DNA of 15,013 nucleotides from an uncultured Erysipelotrichaceae bacterium (GCA_900314345.1 OMUX01000070.1:1-15013), one strand, 5' to 3'; shown: positions 1 to 7,204, numbered from the stretch's first letter. Numbers and translations are program-made. The notes: generated by a model not told the origin, from the letters alone.

Positions 1-1
1 C

Positions 2-226
2 TTCTCAACGTTCAGTGTTTATCCGAAACCTGCACCTGCTCCTAAACCGGAGACTAAGAAGAGTACATCCCCTGCAGTCGTCAATGCAACAAATACTGTT
101 GTGACATGTGAGCAAGCTGGTTACGGCAAGGGCTCTTACTGGAATGAAGCAACGAAGAGCTGCGTAGTTCCTAAGGCTCCTACAAGCGCAGGCACAAGAC
201 CTGTTCCGAATACTGCAGATCGTTAA
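2..226 (+). CDS. C-terminal end of a probable secreted/surface protein (5' end outside window)
   Basis: This is an open frame from the window edge to TAA at 224-226, about 74 residues, with no start visible. The visible part opens with a Pro/Lys-rich linker (PKPAPAPKPETKK). It then has a compact motif with two cysteines spaced as TCEQAGYGKGSYWNEATKSC, and ends in a Ser/Thr/Pro-rich tail finishing VPNTADR. A low-complexity linker, a Cys pair and a Trp suggest a small disulfide-stabilised module on an extracellular protein. The family is not recognised with certainty. There is no C-terminal hydrophobic segment or basic tail, so a classical sortase sorting signal is absent even though a sortase gene follows 86 bases downstream. 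The stop lies just before a terminator-like hairpin, which argues that this is the true end rather than a frameshift. Confidence 0.7.
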   Translation, partial: FSTFSVYPKPAPAPKPETKKSTSPAVVNATNTVVTCEQAGYGKGSYWNEATKSCVVPKAPTSAGTRPVPNTADR

Positions 227-254
227 TTAGAAACCGAAGAAAAATATACGATAA

Positions 255-295
255 CGGCACTGCTGTAACAGGCAGTGCCGTACGTTTGTTTTATT
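255..295 (+). terminator. Rho-independent terminator-like hairpin between the surface-protein gene and the sortase gene
   Basis: A perfect 9-bp stem (255-263 paired with 272-280) has an 8-base loop and is followed by TTTGTTTTATT. It sits 29 bases after the upstream stop codon. Its tail ends only about 16 bases before the sortase ATG, leaving almost no room for a sortase promoter downstream of it. It may therefore act as a partial terminator or attenuator. Confidence 0.75.
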
Positions 296-311
296 GGGGG
301 ATTCATCAAAT

Positions 312-1154
312 ATGAAGAAAAGAAAACTGAAGAAGTCAGTGCGGATACTGAGTGCATTGGTTGCGGTTCTTCTTGTCCTTGCTGTTGCCGCTGCAGCAGT
401 CAACGGCAAGCGAAGTGCTGCTGCGGTACAAAATGAAACCGAAACTGCCGCAACAGCAGAGCCTGCGGCTGTACCTTCAGAAACCACTGAAGAGGATGAC
501 GGTTACATATTCACAGACGAAAGGATACAGGAGCTTCGCGACGAACTGAAGGAAGACCAGAAGATCAACCCTGATGTCAAGGCTATCCTGGTATTCAAGA
601 GCGAGCTTGTTCATGATCCGGTGCTGCAGGGAACAGATAATAACCATTATCTCTATGTAGACTGGAAGACAGGCGCAGATCAGTCTTATGGTTCCATCAT
701 GCTGGATTATATGAATGATCTGGATAATGAAGATGAGATGAATACCATTATTTATGGGCATTACATCTATGAATATAAGAATTCTGATCGTACTCTTGTA
801 TTCACTCCGCTTTCACAGATGACAGAAGCGGGCAATTATGCTGATAATAAGTATGTTGCCTTGGTCACAGACAAGGAAATCCGTTATTACGTAGTTGGTT
901 CTGTCTTCAACTGCCCGATGGTTGATGTGAATGGAAGCCAGGTTGCAGATGAAGGATTCCAGTTCAATCTGGTTGAGTATGACACAAATTATTTCTCAAC
1001 ATACATGAGAAATATCAAGAATAACCAGTACTATACAACCGGTGTGCAGTTTGAATACGGTGACAAACTCCTCTCACTGCAGACATGCATTGAGGACTAT
1101 CTTGAATCAAGGCAGATTGTTCTTTGCAAGGAACTGGAAAGAGTCAAGTTCTGA
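312..1154 (+). CDS. Class B sortase (membrane-anchored cysteine transpeptidase)
   Basis: Encodes a 280-aa protein. ATG at 312 is chosen because GGGGGA at 296-301 gives a suitable ribosome-binding site; the in-frame TTG at 294 overlaps that site. Residues 1-9 are basic and about 10-30 form a hydrophobic signal anchor, followed by an Ala/Glu/Thr-rich linker. The catalytic domain has GSIMLDYMND (about 127-136), which resembles the class B signature. The catalytic His is about 150 in IIYGHYIY, Cys about 259 in LSLQTC, and Arg about 267 in ESRQIVL. All three catalytic residues are present, so the enzyme should be active. Sortases cleave a C-terminal sorting signal and join the protein to cell-wall peptide or pili. 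No substrate with a clear sorting signal is seen in the window. Local base composition is AT-richer than the genes to the right (661-720 has 26 G/C of 60; 2761-2820 has 35 of 60). Confidence 0.9.
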   Translation: MKKRKLKKSVRILSALVAVLLVLAVAAAAVNGKRSAAAVQNETETAATAEPAAVPSETTEEDDGYIFTDERIQELRDELKEDQKINPDVKAILVFKSELVHDPVLQGTDNNHYLYVDWKTGADQSYGSIMLDYMNDLDNEDEMNTIIYGHYIYEYKNSDRTLVFTPLSQMTEAGNYADNKYVALVTDKEIRYYVVGSVFNCPMVDVNGSQVADEGFQFNLVEYDTNYFSTYMRNIKNNQYYTTGVQFEYGDKLLSLQTCIEDYLESRQIVLCKELERVKF

Positions 1155-1162
1155 ACCTGCGA

Positions 1163-1187
1163 AATCTGCCGCGATAAACGGCAGATT
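1163..1187 (+). terminator. Hairpin after the sortase gene
   Basis: A perfect 9-bp inverted repeat (1163-1171 with 1179-1187, loop CGATAAA) lies 9 bases after the sortase stop. The following bases, AGCATTATTATC, are only weakly U-rich, so termination here may be partial, backed up by the second hairpin at 1251-1280. Confidence 0.45.
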
Positions 1188-1250
1188 AGCATTATTATCA
1201 TGCAGGATGAGCCAGATATCATCCCTGTAGCTGAATGCCTTAAATCGAAC

Positions 1251-1280
1251 GAAAACCAGCCTGAAACACGGCTGGTTTTC
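1251..1280. terminator. Probable bidirectional terminator between the convergent sortase and pbp1 genes
   Basis: An 11-bp perfect stem (1251-1261 with 1270-1280) has an 8-base loop. The stem starts with GAAAA and ends with TTTTC, so either strand reads a GC-rich stem running into U residues. Its position between converging genes fits termination from both sides. Confidence 0.65.
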
Positions 1281-1290
1281 ATGTGGCAAA

Positions 1291-1315
1291 GGAAAACCCG
1301 TGCGATATGCACGGG
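1291..1315 (-). terminator. Rho-independent terminator of the recU-pbp1 operon
   Basis: Read on the minus strand, a 7-bp stem (1309-1315 with 1297-1303, loop ATATC) is followed by TTTTCC. It begins only 6 bases after the pbp1 stop codon, the usual place for an operon-ending terminator. Confidence 0.7.
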
Positions 1316-1321
1316 CTGTGG

Positions 1322-3979
1322 TTAACCTTCTGTTTCCGGTGTTGGTGTTGGTGTGGCACCTGGCTCTGCAGAGGCTGTGGGTGATGCGGATGGATCAGCA
1401 CTTGGCTGCGGTTCTTCCTGTACTTTGGCTGTATGGAAGGTGACACAGACTTCATTGCTTTCAGAGTCGCTCTTCTCATAGCCGTAGAAGCCGCAGGCTT
1501 CGGTATCGGTATCCGGTGCCAGATTCTCCAGGGTAACGGAGTTTTCCTCTGTTTCACTCAGCACAATGTCGCCGACCTGTGCTCCGTTCTGGGAGATCCT
1601 TGCCTTGTAGCGGATCGGACCGTAGACCCAGGACCAGTCAAACAGCTTGTTTCCATAGGCAGAGACTATCACATTGCCATCAGCGTCCCTCAGGGAGATA
1701 TCCAGGGTTCCTTCCGCCCCGACGACATTCAGCGCATCGGCATCCGGGTATGGTGCCCAGGAAAGGGTGATGCTGTTGTCTTCGTTCTGCTTTGCATCAA
1801 AGGAAGCCAGTTCCTTGACCTCCATGGCCGGTGCAGCCTGGAGGGATGCATAGTCGCTTTTGATGTAGCCGGTGGTGATCAGGCTTTGATCCATTCCTTC
1901 TAACGGTGCGGTATAGGGGAAGACGCCAAGGATATGGGTGATGCTGGAGATGCCGTCCGGCATCGGTACTTCTTCGGGATAGCTTCCCTCCGGATGCACG
2001 GCATCCAGCACAAGGGAACAGATGTTGCCCGGGATGTTGAGCTGTGACTTGTCAGAGGAGAACCATGTGCCGCCATCCAGCACACCTTTTTCATAGCCGA
2101 CCCACGTGGTGATGGTGTACTGGCTGGTGTCGCAGATCATCCATTTATCCTTGGAGGCACCCTGCGGGATGTTGTACTGCAGGCCTTCATCACCCCAGTC
2201 GGTGGTGCCGGTCTTGCCATAGGTGGCGTATGGTCTGTCAAGGATCTGCAGGTAGTTGTACACGCCGCCATGGATGGTGTAGTACATCATCTGGGCTGTC
2301 AGCCATGCGGCCTGCGGGGAGAGGACCTGTGTCCTGTCATACTGCGGGACGAAGTCTTCCTGCTGGCCGGAGCGGTACACGATCTTCGTGATGGTGTGAG
2401 GCTTGATGTAGTTGCCGCCGTTCATGATGATGGCATGGGCAGCCATGAGTTCTTCACAGGAGACAACGAAGTTGGAACCGCCGATGGCATAGCCGATATC
2501 GAAGGCTTCCGGATCAATCTGTGAGAAGTGCAGGCTTGCGAGATAGTCAGCCACTGTCTGCCAGCCGGCATTGTTGATGACCTGCTGGAATGTCTGGATG
2601 GCCGGGGTGTTCAGTGATGCGGCGATAGCATAGTTCAGGCGGACCTCACCATAGTACAGGCCGTTGAAATTCTGGATGACCTTGCCGGTATCCTCATAGG
2701 CAATCGGACGGTCCACAACGACATGGTCTGTTGCCCAGCCAAGGTATTCAAAGGCAAGGGCATAGTCCAGGAACGGCTTGACGGTGGAGCCTGGCTGCTT
2801 GTACTGGTCCATGGCATGGTTGAGTAACATCGAACCGCCTCTGCCATAGTTTCTTCCGCCCGCAATACCGACAATCTCACCGGTCTGGTTGTTTTCGGCA
2901 ATGACGCCAATCTCCATCAGATCATCCGGGAAGACCACGGATTCATACTGGCCTGACTGGATGCCGTCCATGACGGACTGTACGGAAGGATCCATGCAGG
3001 TGTAGATATCCATTGCGGTATACAGCGGATCCAGGCCTGTGACCGTCTGTGCCTCGGCAATGACGCTGTCGATGTAGGATTGGTAGGCGTAGGTATCGCC
3101 GCCGCTTTCCTTGCTGGAAGGATCGATCAGGGTATCCTCTACCTTGACCTTGAGGGCAAGCTGGTATTCCTTCTTGTCGATGTAGCCGTGGTTGTACATC
3201 TGGTAGAGCACGGTATCCCTGCGCTCTGTTGCCTTGTCAAGGAAGTTATGGGGATCGTAGTAGTAGGGGGAGTTGATGACGCCGGCAAGCATCGCAGCTT
3301 CCGGAAGATTCAGCTCACCGACATCCTTGCCATAGTAGTACTGGGCAGCCTTCTGGACACCGCGGATGTTTCCCTGTCCGCCGAAGTTCATCTTGTTGAG
3401 ATACATCTCGAAGATGGATTTCTTGTCTGCCTTCTTTTCCAGTTCCCTTGCCAGGGCAATCTGCTGGATCTTGTATTCAATGGAGCGGTTGGCCGTTTCA
3501 CCGGTCTCATCATTCTGGAAGTAGGTCAGCTTGACCAACTGCATCGTGAAAGTGGAACCGCCGGAAAGACCGCTTCTGTGGAGCAGCTTGTTCTCCACGT
3601 TTGTAATGGCGGATTTCGTGAAACGGGGGAGGTCAAAGCCGTCATGCTCGAAGTAGCGGCTGTCCTCCACGGCCAGAAAGGCATCGATCAGGCATTCCGG
3701 CATCTCATTGTAGGAGACGTTTTCCCTGATCTGGGTGCCGACATCGGCAATCTGATTGCCGTCCTTGTCAAAGATCCTTGAGCTTTCCTGGGAGAAGAAG
3801 TCATCCAGGACAAGATCCGGGGTTGTGACAAGGTTCTTGTTGATGTAATTGACACCAAAGGCAGCCACAATCATCTCCAGGCATACCAGGATGATCAGGA
3901 TCATCGTCCAGAGATTCAGGGCGTTGACGTGTCTTCTTCTCTTCTTCACATTGCGGTGCTTATTGCGTGATGTGCTCAT
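1322..3979 (-). CDS. Class A penicillin-binding protein 1 (bifunctional transglycosylase/transpeptidase)
   Basis: An 885-aa peptidoglycan synthase that polymerises lipid II glycan strands and cross-links stem peptides outside the membrane. Residues 1-18 are strongly basic and about 22-43 form a membrane anchor. The GT51 glycosyltransferase domain follows (about 65-260), with catalytic Glu about 105 in VEDSRYFEHDGFD, then GGSTFTMQLVK and MYLNKMNFG. The transpeptidase domain has SxxK at S398-K401 (PGSTVKP), SxN at 455-457 (SLN) and KTG at 589-591. Residues about 725-852 look like a fibronectin type III-like module, and 853-885 are a Pro/Ser/Thr/Glu tail. All catalytic motifs are intact. The ATG overlaps the recU stop (ATGA), and AAGGAGAA at 3990-3983 supports the start. 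A recU-ponA pairing is known from Bacillus. The paralogue type (ponA versus another pbp) is not resolved, so no symbol is given. Confidence 0.95.
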   Translation of the reverse strand: MSTSRNKHRNVKKRRRHVNALNLWTMILIILVCLEMIVAAFGVNYINKNLVTTPDLVLDDFFSQESSRIFDKDGNQIADVGTQIRENVSYNEMPECLIDAFLAVEDSRYFEHDGFDLPRFTKSAITNVENKLLHRSGLSGGSTFTMQLVKLTYFQNDETGETANRSIEYKIQQIALARELEKKADKKSIFEMYLNKMNFGGQGNIRGVQKAAQYYYGKDVGELNLPEAAMLAGVINSPYYYDPHNFLDKATERRDTVLYQMYNHGYIDKKEYQLALKVKVEDTLIDPSSKESGGDTYAYQSYIDSVIAEAQTVTGLDPLYTAMDIYTCMDPSVQSVMDGIQSGQYESVVFPDDLMEIGVIAENNQTGEIVGIAGGRNYGRGGSMLLNHAMDQYKQPGSTVKPFLDYALAFEYLGWATDHVVVDRPIAYEDTGKVIQNFNGLYYGEVRLNYAIAASLNTPAIQTFQQVINNAGWQTVADYLASLHFSQIDPEAFDIGYAIGGSNFVVSCEELMAAHAIIMNGGNYIKPHTITKIVYRSGQQEDFVPQYDRTQVLSPQAAWLTAQMMYYTIHGGVYNYLQILDRPYATYGKTGTTDWGDEGLQYNIPQGASKDKWMICDTSQYTITTWVGYEKGVLDGGTWFSSDKSQLNIPGNICSLVLDAVHPEGSYPEEVPMPDGISSITHILGVFPYTAPLEGMDQSLITTGYIKSDYASLQAAPAMEVKELASFDAKQNEDNSITLSWAPYPDADALNVVGAEGTLDISLRDADGNVIVSAYGNKLFDWSWVYGPIRYKARISQNGAQVGDIVLSETEENSVTLENLAPDTDTEACGFYGYEKSDSESNEVCVTFHTAKVQEEPQPSADPSASPTASAEPGATPTPTPETEG

Positions 3980-4572
3980 TGGTTCTCCTTGAAATACAGC
4001 TGGTCGACGATCTTCAGGTAGTCAACCGGCTTGTTGTAGCTGAAAGGAATCAGGGTTCCATGTTCCATGAACCAGTCATGGGGAATGGAACTGCGTCCGC
4101 AGGTGCGGATGTATTCCGTCATGTCGGAAGCGATGACATAGAATGTCTCGCTGAGGTTGACAAAGCGTACGATGACAAAGGCAATGGCTCCGTGTCTTGT
4201 CACGGCATCGAGATGCTTGATCTGATGAGGATGGATGGACTTGATCGGGAACGAGGTGTTGGTCTTGCATTCCTTGGCTTCAAAGTCCAGGTACTTTCCC
4301 TTGTAGATGCCATTGTAGTCCGTGGTGCTTGGCACCTTGAAATAGGCTTCCGTGATCTTGGCAGCGGAGCGGTCCGGGTAGTCAACCTTGACGATCGTGA
4401 TGGGGGTAGGCTTCTTGTGGATGACTGCCGTATCCTCATTCAGGTACCATTCATTGGTCCGGTTGATGTCATTCTCCAGCTCCATGCCGCGTCTGCCGGC
4501 TGAGGTCTTCCTTGAGGAAACCTCTGTGTCTGCCGTATGGCTGCGGCCCATGCCCGCAGGATAATTCACCAT
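3976..4572 (-). CDS. recU: Holliday junction resolvase RecU
   Basis: A 198-aa protein close to the usual length of about 200. RecU cuts Holliday junctions in recombination and chromosome segregation in Bacillota. Recognisable family blocks are GMELENDIN (29-37), IHKKPTP (51-57), STTDYNGIYKGKYLDFEAKE (82-101) and FPIKSIHPHQIKHL (108-121). The PD-(D/E)xK-type metal site is intact, with Asp85, Asp96, Glu98 and Lys100. The frame stays open to 4752, but ATG at 4572 is chosen because the protein then begins with the family-like MVNYPAGMG. GGTGGTG lies just upstream as a ribosome-binding site, and the longer N-terminus would cross the promoter region. The stop overlaps the pbp1 start by four bases, so the two genes are very likely translated in a coupled way. 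Confidence 0.95.
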   Translation of the reverse strand: MVNYPAGMGRSHTADTEVSSRKTSAGRRGMELENDINRTNEWYLNEDTAVIHKKPTPITIVKVDYPDRSAAKITEAYFKVPSTTDYNGIYKGKYLDFEAKECKTNTSFPIKSIHPHQIKHLDAVTRHGAIAFVIVRFVNLSETFYVIASDMTEYIRTCGRSSIPHDWFMEHGTLIPFSYNKPVDYLKIVDQLYFKENQ

Positions 4573-4593
4573 GTCTTCACCACCATAGTCTTG

Positions 4594-4599
4594 ATTATA
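4594..4599 (-). promoter_or_regulatory. Probable -10 element of the recU-pbp1 promoter
   Basis: Minus-strand TATAAT lies 21 bases upstream of the recU ATG. At -35 distance there is only the weak TTTAAT (4621-4616, 16-base spacing). It sits back-to-back with the gpsB promoter. Confidence 0.5.
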
Positions 4600-4623
4600 C
4601 CGTTCATCCTTAATGATTAAAAG

Positions 4624-4656
4624 GCAGTTGAATTTGAGTTGTTCAACTGCGATAAT
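4624..4656 (+). promoter_or_regulatory. gpsB promoter with an inverted repeat across its -35 and spacer
   Basis: TTGAAT (4628-4633), a 17-base spacer and GATAAT (4651-4656) make a near-consensus sigma-A type promoter 22 bases upstream of the gpsB ATG. A perfect 9-bp inverted repeat (4624-4632 with 4642-4650, 9 bases between) overlaps the -35 and runs up to the -10. It could be an operator; no known consensus is recognised. Confidence 0.65.
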
Positions 4657-4678
4657 ATTTAAACGCAGGAGGGAGCAT

Positions 4679-5029
4679 ATGGCAGGCAAGGTCAATCTTG
4701 ATATACAGACGATCCTGGACAAGGAATTCAATGTGGACTTCAAGGGATACAATGCCTCTGAGGTGGATGCGTTCCTGGATCTGGTGATGGAAGACTACCA
4801 GACCTATCAGGAGATCACCACGGAGCTCAACCAGAAGATCTCTGAGCTGGAGCGGACAAATGCATCCCTGCGTGCAAAGCTGATCGAGGAAGAAGGCAAG
4901 ACAAGAGCCCTTGAGGCAAATCCCACACCGGCCCAGCAGGGTGCGGCGAATGTGGATCTGCTGAAGCGGATCTCGCGTCTGGAAAGCCAGGTCTTCGGCG
5001 CTCAGCAGGACAAACAAGGGAAGGAATGA
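4679..5029 (+). CDS. gpsB: Cell division protein GpsB (DivIVA family)
   Basis: A 116-aa coiled-coil adaptor. GpsB localises to division sites in Bacillota and binds the cytoplasmic tails of class A PBPs to balance septal and side-wall synthesis. The N-terminal DivIVA-type domain shows ILDKEFNVDFKGYNASEVDAF-like spacing, with the lipid/partner-binding region in the first 30 residues. It continues as a heptad-rich coiled coil (about 35-75). After a Pro/Gln/Ala linker, the short GpsB C-terminal trimer block follows (LLKRISRLESQVFG, about 92-105). It is a little longer than the roughly 98-aa Bacillus form, mainly in the linker. ATG at 4679 follows AGGAGGGAG and is preferred over the upstream in-frame ATG at 4613, which lies inside the promoter. 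Divergence from recU-pbp1 is consistent with a PBP partner. Confidence 0.93.
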   Translation: MAGKVNLDIQTILDKEFNVDFKGYNASEVDAFLDLVMEDYQTYQEITTELNQKISELERTNASLRAKLIEEEGKTRALEANPTPAQQGAANVDLLKRISRLESQVFGAQQDKQGKE

Positions 5030-5388
5030 ACATACCCGGGCAGCCGCTGGTTCAGAAGTGAATCAGAGGAAAGTCCATGCTCGCACTGTCTGCGATGACA
5101 GTAGTGATTGTGCTGGTCCAATCAATAAGGCCAGGCAGCCGCAAGGCTGACGGCGGATGAGAGCCTAAAGGCATTGCCCATGGCCGACGTCCATAAAGTG
5201 TCACAGTGACGGAGCTGGTCCGGAAACGGGACAGGTGGAACGCGATAAACCCCGCAAGCGAGAAATCCAAATTCGGTAGGAGAACTTCCAGAGGCGAACT
5301 GAAGCCCGCGGGAGCTGCGCAAGCAGAGATAAATGGCTGCCATCCGGCATTGCCGGAGACAGAACATGGCTTACAGAGTGTGTTCATT
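5025..5388 (+). ncRNA. rnpB: RNase P RNA, type B (rnpB)
   Basis: This is the catalytic RNA that trims tRNA 5' leaders. Universally conserved blocks are present: GAGGAAAGTCCATGCTCGC at 5066-5084 and ACAGAACATGGCTTACAG at 5359-5376. The central CR-II/III region has GTGGAACGCGATAAACCCC and a GCGAGAAA-(T/C)CCAAATT-like stretch close to the Bacillus type. The AGATAAATGGCTGCC block is also present. The terminal helix P1 pairs 5025-5035 with 5378-5388 (11 bp, one G-U). Length is about 364 nt, shorter than the roughly 400 nt of Bacillus. The P1 5' strand covers the end of gpsB including its stop codon. No convincing promoter is seen just upstream, so processing from a gpsB transcript is possible. Confidence 0.95.
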
Positions 5389-5390
5389 AC

Positions 5391-5424
5391 AAGGGAGGTG
5401 CGAAAGCCTCCCTTTCCGTTTTCC
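5391..5424 (+). terminator. Terminator of rnpB
   Basis: An 8-bp stem (5391-5398 with 5407-5414, GCGAAA-containing loop) is followed by TCCGTTTTCC. It starts directly after the P1 helix of RNase P RNA. Confidence 0.75.
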
Positions 5425-5425
5425 A

Positions 5426-5434
5426 TGATATACT
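5426..5434 (+). promoter_or_regulatory. Extended -10 promoter for pgsA
   Basis: TGATATACT is an extended -10 element (TGn + TATACT) 34 bases upstream of the pgsA ATG, right after the rnpB terminator. No good -35 is visible, as that distance falls in the terminator stem. Confidence 0.5.
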
Positions 5435-5468
5435 TAACATGTTTCTGCAAAGGAGAAGTCAAAAGAAT

Positions 5469-6062
5469 ATGAATCTTCCGAACCGACTGACGATCTTCCG
5501 GATTGTCCTGATTCCGGTCGTGGTACTGATCTATCTGTTTCCGTATGCCCAGCTTGGCATTGATCCAAGGGTCTTCAATATCGGCGGTGTGGAGCTGTCT
5601 GTGGTCAATCTGATCGCCCTTGCCGTCTATCTTGTGGCAGCCATCACGGATGCCCTGGACGGACATATTGCAAGAAGCCGCAACATGATCACGACATTCG
5701 GCAAGTTCGCTGACCCGATTGCCGACAAGATGCTGACAACAACGATGTTCCTGCTGTTTGCCTCAAGAGGCATCATCCCGGTGGTTCCGGTCATCATCAT
5801 GGTCTGCCGTGACATCGTCGTTGACGGCTGCCGCATGATCGCTGCCACAAACGGCAAGGTCGTGGCTGCCCAGATGCTCGGCAAGGTGAAGACCGTTGCC
5901 CAGATGGTGACGATTGCCCTGGTGCTTCTGAACAATCTGCCCTTTGAACTCTGGGGCCTTCCGGTAGCCCAGGTATGCGTCTGGTTCTCTGCGCTTGTGT
6001 CCTTTGCAAGCGGTGTTTCCTACTTCAACCAGATGAAGACGGATATCTTCGAATCAAAATAA
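5469..6062 (+). CDS. pgsA: CDP-diacylglycerol--glycerol-3-phosphate 3-phosphatidyltransferase
   Basis: A 197-aa integral membrane enzyme. It condenses CDP-diacylglycerol with glycerol-3-phosphate to give phosphatidylglycerophosphate, the committed step to phosphatidylglycerol and cardiolipin. The complete CDP-alcohol phosphotransferase signature D-x2-DG-x2-AR-x8-G-x3-D-x3-D is present, with Asp61, Asp64, Gly65, Arg69, Gly78, Asp82 and the last catalytic Asp86. Several hydrophobic helices (about 11-27, 44-60, 88-110, 125-145, 160-185) fit the six-helix fold. The start MNLPNRLTIFRI is the usual family N-terminus. AAGGAG (5450-5455) is 13 bases upstream, a somewhat long spacing, but the upstream in-frame ATG at 5439 has no ribosome-binding site. 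Only 81 bases and no clear terminator separate it from recA, so the two may be co-transcribed, a common neighbourhood in Bacillota. Confidence 0.95.
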   Translation: MNLPNRLTIFRIVLIPVVVLIYLFPYAQLGIDPRVFNIGGVELSVVNLIALAVYLVAAITDALDGHIARSRNMITTFGKFADPIADKMLTTTMFLLFASRGIIPVVPVIIMVCRDIVVDGCRMIAATNGKVVAAQMLGKVKTVAQMVTIALVLLNNLPFELWGLPVAQVCVWFSALVSFASGVSYFNQMKTDIFESK

Positions 6063-6086
6063 TTTAAGAAATTTCTCTGAAAAAAC

Positions 6087-6125
6087 GGAGGAAACGCAAA
6101 GTTTCTGCGTATAAAGAAGCAGAAA
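6087..6125 (+). promoter_or_regulatory. recA leader with alternative hairpins
   Basis: A strong GGAGG (6087-6091) lies 52 bases before the recA ATG and has no ATG/GTG/TTG at normal distance. Two mutually exclusive hairpins follow. One is 6094-6098 with 6106-6110. The other is 6102-6108 with 6119-6125, which would bury the AGAAAGG region nearest recA. No LexA-type box or good promoter is seen in the 6063-6143 gap. Confidence 0.35.
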
Positions 6126-6143
6126 GGTAGAAAAACAAGAAAT

Positions 6144-7199
6144 ATGGCAAAAGAAAAAACAGAAGTGAAGCCGGCTGCTGACAGCCGCAAGGATCAGCTG
6201 CTGCAGGATGCACTCAAGACCATCGAGAAGGAGTACGGAAAGGGTTCCATCATGCGCCTGGGAGACCGGGCGGATGTCTCCGTGGACGCCATTCCATCCG
6301 GAAGCCTGGCACTGGATGCGGCGCTTGGCATCGGCGGCTATCCCAAGGGAAGAATCATCGAGATCTACGGGCCGGAATCCTCCGGCAAGACGACACTGGC
6401 ACTGCATGCCATTGCCCAGTGTCAGAGAAACGGCGGCAGGTGTGCATACATCGATGCCGAGAATGCCATCGATCCGCTGTACGCCAAGAAGCTTGGCGTT
6501 GACATCGATGAACTGATCCTCTCCCAGCCGGACTCCGGCGAACAGGCCCTGGAGATCACGGAAGTACTGATCAAGTCCGGTGCAATTGACCTTGTGGTCA
6601 TCGACTCCGTTGCGGCACTGGTGCCTCAGGCGGAACTGGATGGTGAAATGAGTGATTCCTCCGTCGGTCTTCAGGCAAGACTCATGTCCAAGGCAATGCG
6701 TAAGCTGGCCGGTGTCATGAACCGTTCCAACTGCACGGCAATCTTCATCAACCAGCTGCGTGAGAAGGTCGGCGTCATGTTCGGCAACCCTGAGACAACC
6801 CCGGGCGGCCGTGCCCTGAAGTTCTACGCTTCCGTGCGTCTGGATGTCAGACGCGGCGAGACGCTGAAGAACGGCACGGATGCCTATGGCAATGTCACGA
6901 AGATCAAGGTCGTCAAGAACAAGGTCGCACCTCCCTTCAAGACTGCTACGGTGAACATGATCTACGGGGAAGGCATCAGCCACACCGATGAGGTCATCAA
7001 CCTGGCTGTGGAGAATGAACTGATTGACAAGTCCGGTGCATGGTTCTCCTACAACGGAGAGAAGGTCGGACAGGGCATTCAGTCCGTGAGGGAATGGCTG
7101 AAGAACAATCCGCAGATCGATGAGGAACTCACCGCAAAGCTGCGTGAAAAGCTCTTCCCGGAACCTGCAAAGGAAGAAGAAACAGCTCCGCAGGCATAA
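6144..7199 (+). CDS. recA: Recombinase RecA
   Basis: A 351-aa ATP-dependent strand-exchange protein that forms filaments on single-stranded DNA and stimulates LexA-type self-cleavage. The N-terminal helix region is followed by Walker A GPESSGKT (76-83). The next block is [11 protein letters not shown] (101-111) with catalytic Glu about 106, then Walker [16 protein letters not shown] (150-164). The L1/L2 DNA-binding loops include [21 protein letters not shown]. The C-terminal tail is acidic ([11 protein letters not shown]...EPAKEEETA), as is usual. Most RecA proteins have His in the AEHALDP block where this one has Asn. The start at 6144 fits the family N-terminus, but the ribosome-binding site is poor: AAAGG ends 16 bases upstream. 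No CTG/ATG alternative is convincing. A terminator follows immediately. Confidence 0.98.
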   Translation: MAKEKTEVKPAADSRKDQLLQDALKTIEKEYGKGSIMRLGDRADVSVDAIPSGSLALDAALGIGGYPKGRIIEIYGPESSGKTTLALHAIAQCQRNGGRCAYIDAENAIDPLYAKKLGVDIDELILSQPDSGEQALEITEVLIKSGAIDLVVIDSVAALVPQAELDGEMSDSSVGLQARLMSKAMRKLAGVMNRSNCTAIFINQLREKVGVMFGNPETTPGGRALKFYASVRLDVRRGETLKNGTDAYGNVTKIKVVKNKVAPPFKTATVNMIYGEGISHTDEVINLAVENELIDKSGAWFSYNGEKVGQGIQSVREWLKNNPQIDEELTAKLREKLFPEPAKEEETAPQA

Positions 7200-7204
7200 G
7201 CATG

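Noticed and set aside
3080-3781. A 233-codon plus-strand open frame inside pbp1
   Set aside because: It is antisense to the glycosyltransferase domain of a clear class A PBP, with no start signals and no family features.
6063-6143. A LexA/SOS operator upstream of recA
   Set aside because: I looked for GAAC-N4-GTTC-type palindromes in the gap and found none.
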